This document shows, piece by piece, positions 1-9,127 of a stretch of 45,238 bases of DNA (position 1 is the first letter of the stretch; each line of letters opens with the position of its first letter). The notes beneath the pieces are model-generated. The model saw only the letters and a list, made by a program, of their open reading frames with translations, was not told the origin of the DNA and did not search any database. The stretch covers positions 208,544-253,781 of the forward strand of contig NZ_JAUNTW010000005.1 in NCBI RefSeq assembly GCF_030538495.1, given 5' to 3'. The stretch comes from Paracoccus sp. (in: a-proteobacteria). Its GTDB lineage: Bacteria; Pseudomonadota; Alphaproteobacteria; Rhodobacterales; Rhodobacteraceae. A program made the position numbers and the translations under genes.

Positions 1-717
1 AATCTGGGCGGTGCCGATCTGGTTGGGCAGGTCATAGCCCAGTTCCTGCCGCCCGTCATGCACCGCCGCAGCGATCAGTTTTCCCGCATCGGTCAGGCGA
101 AAGCTGCCGATGCTGTTGCCCAGACCGGATGCCGCGATCAGAAACTGGCGGCCTTCGACCATGGCCGGGGCGACGGTGTCGATTTGGGCGCCGGGCGCGG
201 CCTCGGCCACCGCAAGCCGGGCGGATGACAGCCGCGTCACCGCCGCCCCATCCGCGCGAAACATCGCCACAGTCAGCCCATTCGCGCCCGCCGACCAGAT
301 CAGGTCATTCACCACGCCCATGCTGGTGATATTCCGGCCCAGTGCGTTTGCCGGAAATGTTGCGCCAAAGGGGGCAAGCGCGCCGTTATGCGCCCGCACC
401 TCGACCGGTTGGTGGGTCGCGTCGGAAAATCCGGCCATATGGACATAATTCCGCCCATTGACCTGATGCAGCATCATCGCCGGTTCGCGTTGATAGCCAA
501 ATTCATCGGGCCAGGGGCGGCTGCGCATCATTTCCAGCCCCGCCGTCGCCGTTATGCGATAGCTGCTGATCCCGCCGCCGATATGCGTTGCCACCATCAA
601 AATCGGCGCATCACCGTTCGGCACAATCAGCAGATCGGTGATACGAGCCAGCCAGCGATGTGATGCGGACGTGAATGTGTCCACATGGCGAAAGGTCAGC
701 ATGGGTCCTGCCAGCAT
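1..717 (-). CDS. N-terminal part of a predicted secreted protein, cut by the window edge
   Basis: The reverse strand is open for 239 codons from an ATG at 717 to the window edge. A second in-frame ATG at 702 is an equally possible start. The fragment has no clear cleavable signal peptide. It holds repeated short hydrophobic strands alternating with polar turns, such as ILMVATHIGGGISSY and QFLIAASGLGNSIGSF, spaced like blades of a beta-propeller. In Rhodobacterales such N-terminal regions often precede RTX calcium-binding repeats and a C-terminal type I secretion signal; the C-terminal half lies outside the window, so this is inference. Another RTX gene lies 4.5 kb away. The spacer up to 815 is AT-rich and holds a short inverted repeat, GAATC-CGCC-GATTC at 765-778. 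Confidence in a real gene is good; confidence in the function is low. Confidence 0.6.
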   Translation of the reverse strand, partial: MLAGPMLTFRHVDTFTSASHRWLARITDLLIVPNGDAPILMVATHIGGGISSYRITATAGLEMMRSRPWPDEFGYQREPAMMLHQVNGRNYVHMAGFSDATHQPVEVRAHNGALAPFGATFPANALGRNITSMGVVNDLIWSAGANGLTVAMFRADGAAVTRLSSARLAVAEAAPGAQIDTVAPAMVEGRQFLIAASGLGNSIGSFRLTDAGKLIAAAVHDGRQELGYDLPNQIGTAQI

Positions 718-814
718 GGCCGCACGGGGCCACAAATCGGGAATAGGTCCGCTTTAGAAAGACCGAATCCGCCGATTCTGGCAAATCTTAAATAGTTTGA
801 ATTTTAACGGTATT

Positions 815-1558
815 TTACAGATATGAATGCGCCAGCGGACCATAGAGGATCAGCGCAGGCTGATCGGGCGCGGCATCGGTCAGCATATCCACCAACCCGC
901 CAAGCGTGCTGCGGATCAGGCGCTGATGGGGATGGCCCACCGATTCCGCGAACAAAGCGGGCGTGTCGCCGGGCAGGCCGTGATCGGCCAGACCGCGCGC
1001 CAGTTCGGGAAAGCTGCGCTGCCCCATGAACACCACGGTCGTCGCCAACGGGTCGGCAAGCGCGGGCCAGTTCACATCCTGCGGCAGTTTCCCGGTCACA
1101 TCGGCGCCGGTCACAAATTGCACCCGCCGCGCGGTCAGGCGCCGCGTCAGGGGAATCCCCGCCGCCGCCGCCGCCGCACTGGCGGATGAGACGCCGGGGA
1201 TGATCTCGAACGGGATACCGGCGGCGGTGATGGCGATCAGTTCTTCCTCTAACCGGCCGAAAATCCCGGAATCGCCGGATTTCAGCCGCACCACCCGCCG
1301 CCCCGCGCGGGCGTGCTGCACGATCAGGTCGTTCACCGTTTCCTGTTTCGCCGATGGCCGGCCGGCGCGTTTGCCTACGGCGATGCGTTCCGCCTGCGGG
1401 CCGGCGTGGTCCAGCACCGGACCCGATGCCAGATCGTCAAACAGCACCACATCCGCCCGCGCCAGACGATCAACCGCCTTCAGCGTCAATAATTCGGGAT
1501 CCCCCGGCCCCGCCGAAACCAAAGACACAAAACCGGGTTGATCTGCTGGGCTGGTCAC
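815..1558 (-). CDS. cobA: Uroporphyrinogen-III C-methyltransferase (SUMT)
   Basis: This 247-residue protein should transfer two methyl groups from S-adenosylmethionine to C2 and C7 of uroporphyrinogen III, giving precorrin-2, the branch point to cobalamin and siroheme. The N-terminal SAM-site motif VSAGPGDPELLTLKA, the RLKSGD loop followed by IFGRLEEE, and EIIPGVSSASAAAAAAGIPL are all in family order, and the length is that of a stand-alone SUMT rather than a CysG fusion. The residue after RLKSGD is Ser where many SUMTs have Pro, a variant I believe is common in this order. Translation starts at a GTG preceded by AAAGG. No other cobalamin genes are adjacent. It is transcribed away from phrB across a 75-bp spacer. 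Confidence 0.93.
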   Translation of the reverse strand: MTSPADQPGFVSLVSAGPGDPELLTLKAVDRLARADVVLFDDLASGPVLDHAGPQAERIAVGKRAGRPSAKQETVNDLIVQHARAGRRVVRLKSGDSGIFGRLEEELIAITAAGIPFEIIPGVSSASAAAAAAGIPLTRRLTARRVQFVTGADVTGKLPQDVNWPALADPLATTVVFMGQRSFPELARGLADHGLPGDTPALFAESVGHPHQRLIRSTLGGLVDMLTDAAPDQPALILYGPLAHSYL

Positions 1559-1633
1559 GATGCTGGCCTTTATGGGATGCGTAAAGCCTTGCTATACCAT
1601 CGCAAAGCTGTGTGACAATATAAGGGTGCGTTG

Positions 1634-2986
1634 ATGACCGTGATTTGCTGGTTTCGCCGGGTGCTGCGGCTGGATGATCATCCCGCGCTGATTGCCGCCG
1701 CGCAGTCGGGGGCGGTGATCCCCGTCGTCATCCTGTCCGGGCCTGAGGCAACCGCCACCCCCGCATCGGCCCAGCGTCAGGCCATGGCGCTGCCCGCACT
1801 GGACGCGGCCCTGCGCCGTCAGGGCAGCCGGTTGATCGTGCGGCGCGGCGATCCGGCCACCGTTCTGGCCGATCTGATGCGCGACAGCGGCGCGGACCAT
1901 ATTCACACCACGACCGGGTTTCCCTTTGCCGCCGATGATCTGGACCTGCCGGTGAGTTATCACCCGCTGGGCGATCTTGTTTCACGTGGAACGGTGTTAA
2001 CCAAAACCGGAGGCATTTTCCGCGTGTTTTCCCCGTTCTGGAAGGCGCTGCGCCAGCACGACATCGCCCCGCCTTTGCCCGCGCCGCGCCTGACCGCGCC
2101 CGATCAGTGGCCCGACAGCGACGCCCCCGACTGGCCCGAGGCCCGCTCTGCCATGCGCCGGGGCTGGGATGTGGTGGCCGAACACATCACAGCGGGCGAG
2201 GATGCGGCCCTGTCCCGGCTGGACACGTTTCTGGACGATGCCGTGACCGCGTATAAAGACAACCGCAACGATCCATGGCGCGACGGGGCCACATCAAATC
2301 TGTCGGATTCGCTGGCCGTGGGGGAAATCAGCGCGCGGCGGATCTGGCATCGCTGCCAGCCGCTGATGCAGGACGGCGTGCCGGGGGTGGATCATTTCCT
2401 GTCCGAATTGGCATGGCGCGAATTTGCGCGCGAATTGTTTCACGACATGCCCGCCATGGACCGTCAGAACTGGCGCCCGGAATGGAACGACTTTCCGTGG
2501 CGCAGCGATAATGACGATGCCTGTGCATGGCGGCGCGGGCAAACCGGGGTGGATATGGTCGATGCCGGGATGCGGGAATTGTTCGCAACCGGACGGATGC
2601 ACAACCGCGTGCGCATGATCGCCGCCAGTTATCTGACCAAACATCTGCTGACCGATTGGCGGGTGGGGCTGGATTGGTTTGCGCAGACATTAACCGATTG
2701 GGATCCCGCATCGAATGCGATGAACTGGCAATGGGTCGCCGGATGCGGGCCGGATGCCGCGCCCTATTTCCGCATTTTCAACCCCGACACGCAGGGGGAC
2801 AAATTCGACCCGAAATCGGCCTATCGCAACCATTGGTTGCGCCCCATGGCTGCGGGCGCGCTGCAATTTGAACAGGCCGCGCCGCTGTCATGGCGCATCA
2901 ATCTGGCGCATCGCCCGAAACCGTCGCTGACGCTGGCCGATGGGCGGGAACGCGCCCTTGCGGCCTATGCCCGGCTGAAAGACTAA
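1634..2986 (+). CDS. phrB: Deoxyribodipyrimidine photolyase, class I type
   Basis: This 450-residue flavoprotein repairs UV-induced cyclobutane pyrimidine dimers using light. The N-terminal Rossmann-like antenna domain begins ICWFRRVLRLDDHPAL. The C-terminal FAD-binding domain carries the family signatures ELAWREFARELF, TGRMHNRVRMIAASYLTKHL, DWDPASNAMNWQWVAGCG and FNPDTQGDKFDP. The length matches bacterial class I photolyases. I chose the ATG at 1634, which follows AAGGG at a suitable distance, over the TTG one codon earlier. The protein could in principle be a cryptochrome-like paralogue, but the conserved Trp- and Asn-rich FAD pocket favours the repair enzyme. The divergent spacer with cobA contains AT-rich promoter-like sequence, including CAATAT shortly before the ribosome-binding site. 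Confidence 0.93.
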   Translation: MTVICWFRRVLRLDDHPALIAAAQSGAVIPVVILSGPEATATPASAQRQAMALPALDAALRRQGSRLIVRRGDPATVLADLMRDSGADHIHTTTGFPFAADDLDLPVSYHPLGDLVSRGTVLTKTGGIFRVFSPFWKALRQHDIAPPLPAPRLTAPDQWPDSDAPDWPEARSAMRRGWDVVAEHITAGEDAALSRLDTFLDDAVTAYKDNRNDPWRDGATSNLSDSLAVGEISARRIWHRCQPLMQDGVPGVDHFLSELAWREFARELFHDMPAMDRQNWRPEWNDFPWRSDNDDACAWRRGQTGVDMVDAGMRELFATGRMHNRVRMIAASYLTKHLLTDWRVGLDWFAQTLTDWDPASNAMNWQWVAGCGPDAAPYFRIFNPDTQGDKFDPKSAYRNHWLRPMAAGALQFEQAAPLSWRINLAHRPKPSLTLADGRERALAAYARLKD

Positions 2987-3024
2987 CCTGGCGCGGTTGC
3001 CAAGCGACCCGCGATGTCCCATTC

Positions 3025-3047
3025 ATATGCGGATGATCCGTGCATAT
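3025..3047. promoter_or_regulatory. Inverted repeat upstream of the LacI regulator, possible self-operator
   Basis: ATATGC at 3025-3030 and its exact complement GCATAT at 3042-3047 are separated by 11 bases and lie 17 bases before the ATG of the LacI-family gene. LacI-family dimers bind inverted repeats and often repress their own gene, so this is a candidate operator. The arms are only 6 bp and the spacer is longer than in typical LacI operators. Confidence 0.35.
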
Positions 3048-3063
3048 ACATGACCGAAAGACC

Positions 3064-4092
3064 ATGAATCTTAAGGAATTTGCCCAGATCGTGGGCATGT
3101 CGCAAACCACCGTCAGCCGCGCCCTGAACGGCCACCCCGAGGTGAGCGAGCGCACCCGCGCCCGTATTCTGGCCGAGGCGCGGCGGCTGGGTTACAGCCC
3201 CAACACCTATGCCCGGTCGCTGGCCATGGGGCATGGGCAGGTGATCGGCTGCATGATCCCGGCGCACGGACGCGATGAAATCGTGAACCCGATTTACGCG
3301 GATTTTCTGGCGGGGGTGGGCGCGGTCTGCGCGCAGCGCCGCTTTGATATCAACCTGTCGGTGGTCCCCGATCTGGACGACCCCGAAACCTATCGCGGGC
3401 TGAAATCCAAAGGCATGGTCGGCGGCGTTATCGTGCAGTTTCCGCGCGTGAATGACCCGCGCCCGGCGCTCTTGTCGCAGATCGGGCTGCCCTTTGTGGT
3501 GCATGGCCGGGTCAGTCAATGCGACACGCCCTATTCCTGGGTGGATGTGAACAACCGTCGGGCCTTTGAACGGGCGGCGGGGTTTCTGATCCAGCTGGGG
3601 CATCGCGATATTGCGCTGCTGAACGGGGATGAAACGCTGGATTTTGCGCATCGGCGGCGGGACGGCGTGGTCGCGGCGCTGCGCGACAGCGGGCTGTCGC
3701 CGGACCCCGCGCGGATGTTTTCGGGCGATATGACGGTCGCCTATGGCTATAGCCATGCGCGCAAGCTGTTGGCGCAAGACCGCCCGCCGACGGCGATTCT
3801 CTGCGCGGCGACAATGATTGCGATTGGCGTGCAGCAGGCCGCGCAGCAGGCGGGGCTGCAACTGGGCCGCGATCTGTCGGTGCTGACCTTTGACGATGAC
3901 CTGTCATATTACAGCAACCCCGAAACCGAACCGGTCTTTACCGCCATGCGGTCGCCGGTGCGCGCGCATGGCCAATGCATCGCGGATGTGCTGCTGACCA
4001 AAGTCACCACCGGCGACGACGCCCCCGTGTCGAAACTGTTCGAGGCCGAGCTGGTCGTCGGCCAGTCCACGGCCCCGCCCGCACGCGGCTGA
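3064..4092 (+). CDS. LacI-family transcriptional regulator
   Basis: This 342-residue regulator has the classical LacI helix-turn-helix in its first 25 residues (LKEFAQIVGMSQTTVSRALNG), a hinge region (ARRLGYSPNTYARSLA), and a periplasmic-binding-protein-like effector domain from about residue 55. That fold normally binds a sugar. The sequence resembles AglR-type regulators of alpha-glucoside uptake, but there is no sugar transporter or glycosidase nearby, so the ligand and targets are unknown. The ATG at 3064 gives the compact N-terminus expected for the family. GTG 3040 and ATG 3052 are in frame but would add a non-conserved tail. A hairpin followed by a short T-run lies just after the stop. 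The gene stands alone between phrB and argC. Confidence 0.9.
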   Translation: MNLKEFAQIVGMSQTTVSRALNGHPEVSERTRARILAEARRLGYSPNTYARSLAMGHGQVIGCMIPAHGRDEIVNPIYADFLAGVGAVCAQRRFDINLSVVPDLDDPETYRGLKSKGMVGGVIVQFPRVNDPRPALLSQIGLPFVVHGRVSQCDTPYSWVDVNNRRAFERAAGFLIQLGHRDIALLNGDETLDFAHRRRDGVVAALRDSGLSPDPARMFSGDMTVAYGYSHARKLLAQDRPPTAILCAATMIAIGVQQAAQQAGLQLGRDLSVLTFDDDLSYYSNPETEPVFTAMRSPVRAHGQCIADVLLTKVTTGDDAPVSKLFEAELVVGQSTAPPARG

Positions 4093-4121
4093 GGCGGCGC
4101 ATCGCGGCGCACATCACAGCG

Positions 4122-4146
4122 TTGTCGCGGGCCGCGACATTTGTTA
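4122..4146 (+). terminator. Probable rho-independent terminator after the LacI gene
   Basis: TGTCGCG at 4123-4129 and CGCGACA at 4133-4139 form a perfect 7-bp GC-rich stem with a 3-base loop, followed by TTTGTT. It lies 30 bases beyond the regulator's stop and before the argC ribosome-binding site. It would separate regulator transcription from argC, which would then need its own promoter in the short remaining gap or depend on readthrough. Confidence 0.55.
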
Positions 4147-4174
4147 GGACGGGGCGACCAAACAGGGGGTGGCC

Positions 4175-5092
4175 ATGGCTTACAGCGTATTCATCGACGG
4201 CGAGGCAGGAACAACCGGGCTGCGCATCCGCGACCGCCTGCAATTGCGCGATGATATTCGCCTGATCCAACTGGACCCTGCCCTGCGCAAAGATACCGCC
4301 GCGCGGCGTGATGCCTTTGCCGCCGCCGATGTGGCGATTTTGTGCCTGCCCGATGATGCCGCGCGCGAAGCCGTGGCCCTGACCCGCGATCTGGATGTGC
4401 GGCTGATTGATGCGTCCAGTGCGCATCGGGTCGATGAACGCTGGGCCTATGGGTTTCCCGAACTGGATGCCGATTTGCGCGCGGCGATTGCGGATGCGCA
4501 ACTGGTGTCCAATCCCGGCTGTTACGCCACGGGTGCGATTGCGATGATTGCGCCTTTGTTGGATGCCGGGCTGATCGACGACGAAGAACCCCTGACCATC
4601 AACGCCATCAGCGGATATACCGGCGGCGGCAAAGCCTTGGTCGCCGAATACGAAGACGGCGACGCGCCCGATCATTTCATCTATGCGCTGAATCAGCATC
4701 ACAAACATATCCCGGAAATCATGGGGTTAACGGGGCTGCGGGTGCAGCCGGTCTTTGCGCCCTCGGTCGGGAATTTCGCGCAAGGCATGGCGGTGCAACT
4801 GCCCTTGCATCTGGACGAAGAGCGCACCGTGTCGGCGCTGCATGACGCGTTGTCGGATCACTATGTGGGCGCGCATTTCGTCCGCGTGCTGCCGATGGAT
4901 CACTGGGGCGCGCGCATTGTCCCCACGTCGCTGAACGGCACGAATATGCTGAATATCAGCGTTCAGGGCGATGACAACACCGGCTGCGCGACCGTCGTTG
5001 CCGTTCTGGACAATCTGGGCAAAGGCGCGTCGGGGGCTGCGGTGCAGAACCTGAACATTATGCTGGGTCTGGACGAAACAACCGGGCTGTAA
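4175..5092 (+). CDS. argC: N-acetyl-gamma-glutamyl-phosphate reductase, short (type 2) form
   Basis: This 305-residue cytosolic enzyme performs the NADPH-dependent reduction of N-acetylglutamyl-5-phosphate to the semialdehyde, the third step of arginine biosynthesis. The nucleotide-binding loop GEAGTTGL is at residues 9-16. The catalytic cysteine is Cys116 in SNPGCYATG, and HHKHIPE with the downstream PMDHWGAR region complete the active site. The length and the IDGEAGTTG start are those of the shorter ArgC class found in alphaproteobacteria. The ATG at 4175 follows CAGGGGG; a GTG six bases upstream overlaps that Shine-Dalgarno sequence and is less likely. No other arginine gene is adjacent. 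Confidence 0.95.
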   Translation: MAYSVFIDGEAGTTGLRIRDRLQLRDDIRLIQLDPALRKDTAARRDAFAAADVAILCLPDDAAREAVALTRDLDVRLIDASSAHRVDERWAYGFPELDADLRAAIADAQLVSNPGCYATGAIAMIAPLLDAGLIDDEEPLTINAISGYTGGGKALVAEYEDGDAPDHFIYALNQHHKHIPEIMGLTGLRVQPVFAPSVGNFAQGMAVQLPLHLDEERTVSALHDALSDHYVGAHFVRVLPMDHWGARIVPTSLNGTNMLNISVQGDDNTGCATVVAVLDNLGKGASGAAVQNLNIMLGLDETTGL

Positions 5093-5221
5093 GGCGCGAT
5101 CACGCTGTGGTGATTGGTCGCGCGCGCCCCTGTTCGGCGGGCTGATTGTGTCGCACATTGCGGCCAAGGCGCAGGATTGTTGCGCTGGTTCGGCCCGACG
5201 CGGCCTTGTGGAGTGTGGCCG

Positions 5222-6440
5222 ATGGCCCGTCTGTTCACCTGTCCCGACCTGTCATCCTTTGACCAGCGGGCCTTTGACCTGCGCCACATTCTGAACGCGC
5301 CGCTGGAAACCTCGTATCGCCCCGGCACCATGCTGATGGGCAATCCGTCCTATCGCGATGTGTTTTTCACCTGTTGGAAGGATGACGGCGCGATGATGGC
5401 CGGGGGCTTTGCTGGCCCGCAGATCACCGTCAGCAACGGCCATATGACCGGCGGCACCGTCACCACGTTTTCGCAGTTGCAGGTCATCAAGGGCACCGCC
5501 ACCCCACTGTGGGAAATGACCGGGTTATTCATCGAAGCCCGCGATCTGGACCGCGCGGCGCGCAGCCCGTCGCTTGATGATGACCGCGCCGTCATCGCGC
5601 AACTGCTGTCGGGGCCGGATCAGATCCGCCTGACCCCCGGGCCATGATTACGCGCGCGGCATGGGCGGGAATGACACGCTGTTCGGGATGGCGGGCGACG
5701 ACCGTCTGTTCGGCGGTGACGGCAGCGATGTTCTGTATGGCGGGACGGGCCATGACCGGCTGTGGATGGATGACGGCAACGACATCCTGTTCGGCGGCGC
5801 GGGGCGTGATTGGGTGATGGTGGGCGCGCGCGCCGCGACCATCGACCTGTCGCGGACGGACGCGCAGTTGACGGGTTACGGCGTGGATCGCTTTGATCCG
5901 ATTGAACATATCAGCGGCGGCGCGGGCGCGGATCGGCTGACCGGCAGTTCGGTGCGCAACATTCTGATCGGCGGGGCCGGGGACGATGTTCTGTGGGATC
6001 TGCGCGGCAATGACCGGTTAGAGGGCGGTTCCGGCAATGATCAGCTTCGCGGGGGGACGGGGCGTGATTACCTGACCGGCGGATCGGGCAATGATACGCT
6101 GATCGGCGGGTCGGGGTCGGACACGATGACCGGCGGCAGCGGCGCAGATCATTTCGTGTTCACGGCCCTGTCCGATATGACCGGGCGTGACCGGATCGTC
6201 GATTTTCAACGCGGCGTGGACCGGATTGATCTGTCGGGGGTGGATGCGCGTGTTGGGCGCGGCGATGATGCCTTTCACTGGATCGGGCAGGATGACTTCA
6301 CCGCCGCCGGGCAGGCACGTTACAGCGTCACCGACGGCGTGACCACGGTGTTTCTGAACACCGACGCCGATCTGGACGCGGATGCGTCGTTCACCCTGCG
6401 CGGCGACCTGCATCTGACGGCGGCGGATTTCATCCTGTAA
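5222..6440 (+). pseudogene. RTX calcium-binding secreted protein, interrupted by one frameshift
   Basis: Two open segments form one protein of about 406 residues. The first (5222-5647) encodes an N-terminal region ending DQIRLTPG and then stops at TGA. Shifting frame by one base near 5634-5643, in the run GACCCCCGGGCC, continues as HDYARGMGGNDTLFG into the second segment. That segment carries about nine nonapeptide RTX repeats of GGxGxDxLx type, such as GGSGNDTLIGG, in two blocks. It ends with a serralysin-like C-terminal domain (GRDRIVDFQRGVDRIDLSG, then NTDADLDADASF and LTAADFIL), a typical type I secretion signal region. Ca2+ would fold the repeats outside the cell. No protease HExxH motif is visible, so the activity is unknown. 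The start at 5222 follows GGAG. Real lesion or indel error are both possible. Confidence 0.8.
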
Positions 6441-6472
6441 CGGCTTTGCATCCGCCCGCCTGCCCGCGTAAA

Positions 6473-6502
6473 AGGGGCCGTTCGCTGACCCGAAAGGCCC
6501 CT
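6473..6502 (+). promoter_or_regulatory. Inverted repeat covering the mutS ribosome-binding site
   Basis: AGGGGCC at 6473-6479 is the exact reverse complement of GGCCCCT at 6496-6502, which ends at the base before the mutS ATG. The Shine-Dalgarno-like AAAGG (6493-6497) overlaps the right arm, so folding of the mRNA would bury the initiation site. With no T-run it is unlikely to be a terminator for the upstream RTX gene. Its role is unproven. Confidence 0.4.
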
Positions 6503-9127
6503 ATGTCTGACCAGCCCACCCCGATGATGGCGCAGTATCTGGCGATCCGGGACGCCAATCCCGGCGCGCTGCTGTTTTATCGCATGGGCGATTTCTATGA
6601 GATGTTCTTTGACGACGCGGTGCAGGCGGCGGCGGCACTGGACATTGCGCTGACCAAACGCGGCACGCATCAGGGCGAACCGATCCCGATGTGCGGCGTG
6701 CCGGTTCATGCCGCCGAAAGCTATCTGTTAACCCTGATCCGCAAAGGATTTCGCGTCGCCATTGCCGAACAGATGGAAGACCCGGCCGAGGCAAAGAAAC
6801 GCGGCTCGAAATCCGTCGTCGCCCGCGATGTGGTGCGTCTGGTCACGCCCGGCACCCTGACCGAAGAATCGCTGCTCGAAGCGCGGCGCCACAATTATCT
6901 GGCGGCGTTTGCTGTGGTGCGGGATGGCTCGGCGCTGGCTTGGGTCGATATTTCCACGGGCGCGTTTCAGGTGATGACCTGCCCTGTGTCGCGTCTGGCC
7001 CCGGAACTGGCGCGTCTGGCCCCGCGCGAAGTGCTGGCCGCCGATGGGTCGGGGCTGGAGGATCTGGCCGCGGATGCCGGGGCGGCGCTGACCGAACGAC
7101 ATGCCGGCGCGTTTGATTCGGCGGCGGGCGCGCGGCGGTTATGCGCGCTGTATAACGTCGATACGCTGGACGGGTTCGGCGCGTTTGACCGGGCCGAGCT
7201 GGCCGCCATGGGGGCCATCGTCGATTATCTGGACCTGACGCAAAAAGGCAAACTGCCGCTGCTGCGTCCGCCGGTGCGCGAACAGGCGGGCGGCGTGATG
7301 CAGATTGACGCCGCGACCCGGCGCAATCTGGAACTGACTCAGGCGCTGTCCGGGGGGCGGGATGGGTCGCTGTTGGCCGCGATTGACCGCACCGTGACGG
7401 CGGCGGGCGCGCGGCTGCTGGAACGCCGCATCAGCGCGCCGTCGCGCGATCTGGCGGTGATCCATGCCCGCCATGACGGCGTGGCGGCTTTGGTCGATGA
7501 TCCGCGTCTGTCGGCGGATCTGCGCGACGCACTGGCCCGCGTGCCGGATATGGACCGGGCGCTGTCGCGGCTGGCCTTGGACCGGGGCGGGCCGCGCGAT
7601 CTGGCCGCGATCCGCGCAGGCCTGACCCAAGGGGCCGCCATTGCCGGACGCCTGCCGGACGCCGCGCCGCAGGTGCTGGCGGATGCCGCGCGCGATCTGC
7701 GCGGGCATGACGATCTGATCGACCTGCTGGATGACGCGCTGATTGCGGAACCGCCGCTGTTGGTGCGGGATGGCGGCTTTGTGGCCCCCGGCCATGACGC
7801 CGATCTGGACGACACCCGCCGCCTGCGCGACGAAGGCCGCGCCGTCATCGCCGGGATGCAGGCCGATTACGCCGAACTGGCCGGGATCAGCAGCCTGAAG
7901 ATCAAACATAACAACGTCTTGGGCTATTTCATCGAAACAACCGCGACCCATGCCGATAAAATGCTGGCCGCGCCTCTGAACGACACCTTTATCCACCGGC
8001 AGACCACGGCGAACCAAATCCGGTTCACCACCGTGGCGCTGTCGGAATTGGAAACGCGCATCCTCAACGCCCGAGACCGCGCGCAGGACATCGAACGCAC
8101 CGTGTTCGACCGTCTGCGCGCCGCCGTTCTGGCCCGTGCGCCGCAGATCGGGCAGGCCGCGCGAGGGCTGGCCGAGATTGACCTGACCGCCGCCTTTGCC
8201 GATCTGGCCGCGGGCGAAGGCTGGACCCGCCCCCGCGTTGATGACAGCCGCGCATTTCAGATCACCGGCGGGCGGCATCCGGTCGTCGAACGCGCGCTGA
8301 AACGCAAATCGCAGGCCTTTGTCGCCAATGATTGCGACCTGACGGCGGCGGCGACGCCCGCGATCTGGCTGTTGACCGGGCCGAATATGGCGGGGAAATC
8401 CACATTCCTGCGCCAGAACGCACTGGTCGCGGTGCTGGCGCAGGCGGGGGCCTTTGTCCCGGCGACCGACGCCCATATCGGCATGGTCAGCCAGTTGTTT
8501 TCCCGCGTGGGGGCGGCGGATGATCTGGCGCGGGGGCGGTCCACCTTTATGGTGGAAATGGTTGAAACCGCAGCGATTTTGAACCAGGCGGATGATCATG
8601 CTCTGGTCATTCTGGACGAAATCGGGCGCGGCACGGCGACCTGGGATGGCCTGTCAATCGCCTGGGCCGTGATGGAGCATTTGCACGGCGTCAACCGCTG
8701 TCGCGCGCTGTTTGCGACGCATTACCACGAAATGACGGCGCTGTCGGCGCGGTTGGATGGCGTCGAAAACGCCACCGTGACGGTGCGCGAATGGCAGGGT
8801 GAGGTGATTTTCCTGCATCAAGTCCGGCGCGGAGCCGCCGATCGCAGCTATGGCGTGCAGGTCGCGCGGCTGGCCGGGTTGCCCGCCGCCGTGGTGGACC
8901 GCGCGCGTCAGGTGCTGGACGCATTGGAATCGGGCGAACGCGACGGGGCCGCGCGTCCGGCGGCGCTGATCGACGATCTGCCGTTGTTCCGCGCCGCACC
9001 TCCGCCCGCGCCGAAAACCACGAACGCACTGGACGCGCGCCTGAAAGACGTGCATCCCGACAGTCTGACCGCGCGTCAGGCCTTGGATCTGGTCTATGAA
9101 TTAAAGGCATTGCAGGATGAGCTATAA
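6503..9127 (+). CDS. mutS: DNA mismatch repair protein MutS
   Basis: This 874-residue ATPase recognises mismatches and small loops and starts methyl-independent or MutL-dependent repair. The mismatch-binding motif DFYEMF (Phe31, Glu33) lies in the N-terminal domain. The core and clamp regions follow. The C-terminal ATPase has Walker [10 protein letters not shown] near residues 626-634, Walker B with [12 protein letters not shown] near 700, and the FATHYHEM switch. The length is normal and the frame is fully open. The start at 6503 gives [13 protein letters not shown], the expected MutS N-terminus, and in-frame codons back to 6446 look spurious. The last 11 bases overlap aroC, so the two are probably co-translated. 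The start lies in a possible hairpin. Confidence 0.98.
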   Translation: MSDQPTPMMAQYLAIRDANPGALLFYRMGDFYEMFFDDAVQAAAALDIALTKRGTHQGEPIPMCGVPVHAAESYLLTLIRKGFRVAIAEQMEDPAEAKKRGSKSVVARDVVRLVTPGTLTEESLLEARRHNYLAAFAVVRDGSALAWVDISTGAFQVMTCPVSRLAPELARLAPREVLAADGSGLEDLAADAGAALTERHAGAFDSAAGARRLCALYNVDTLDGFGAFDRAELAAMGAIVDYLDLTQKGKLPLLRPPVREQAGGVMQIDAATRRNLELTQALSGGRDGSLLAAIDRTVTAAGARLLERRISAPSRDLAVIHARHDGVAALVDDPRLSADLRDALARVPDMDRALSRLALDRGGPRDLAAIRAGLTQGAAIAGRLPDAAPQVLADAARDLRGHDDLIDLLDDALIAEPPLLVRDGGFVAPGHDADLDDTRRLRDEGRAVIAGMQADYAELAGISSLKIKHNNVLGYFIETTATHADKMLAAPLNDTFIHRQTTANQIRFTTVALSELETRILNARDRAQDIERTVFDRLRAAVLARAPQIGQAARGLAEIDLTAAFADLAAGEGWTRPRVDDSRAFQITGGRHPVVERALKRKSQAFVANDCDLTAAATPAIWLLTGPNMAGKSTFLRQNALVAVLAQAGAFVPATDAHIGMVSQLFSRVGAADDLARGRSTFMVEMVETAAILNQADDHALVILDEIGRGTATWDGLSIAWAVMEHLHGVNRCRALFATHYHEMTALSARLDGVENATVTVREWQGEVIFLHQVRRGAADRSYGVQVARLAGLPAAVVDRARQVLDALESGERDGAARPAALIDDLPLFRAAPPPAPKTTNALDARLKDVHPDSLTARQALDLVYELKALQDEL

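Noticed and set aside
5630..5650. Programmed ribosomal frameshift in the RTX gene
   Set aside because: No slippery heptamer or downstream pseudoknot is evident, and RTX proteins of this type are not known to need one. An indel is simpler.
7139..8599. 486-codon reverse-strand frame inside mutS
   Set aside because: Fully antisense to conserved mutS domains, composition rich in Arg, Gln and Gly, no motif. It is a high-GC shadow.
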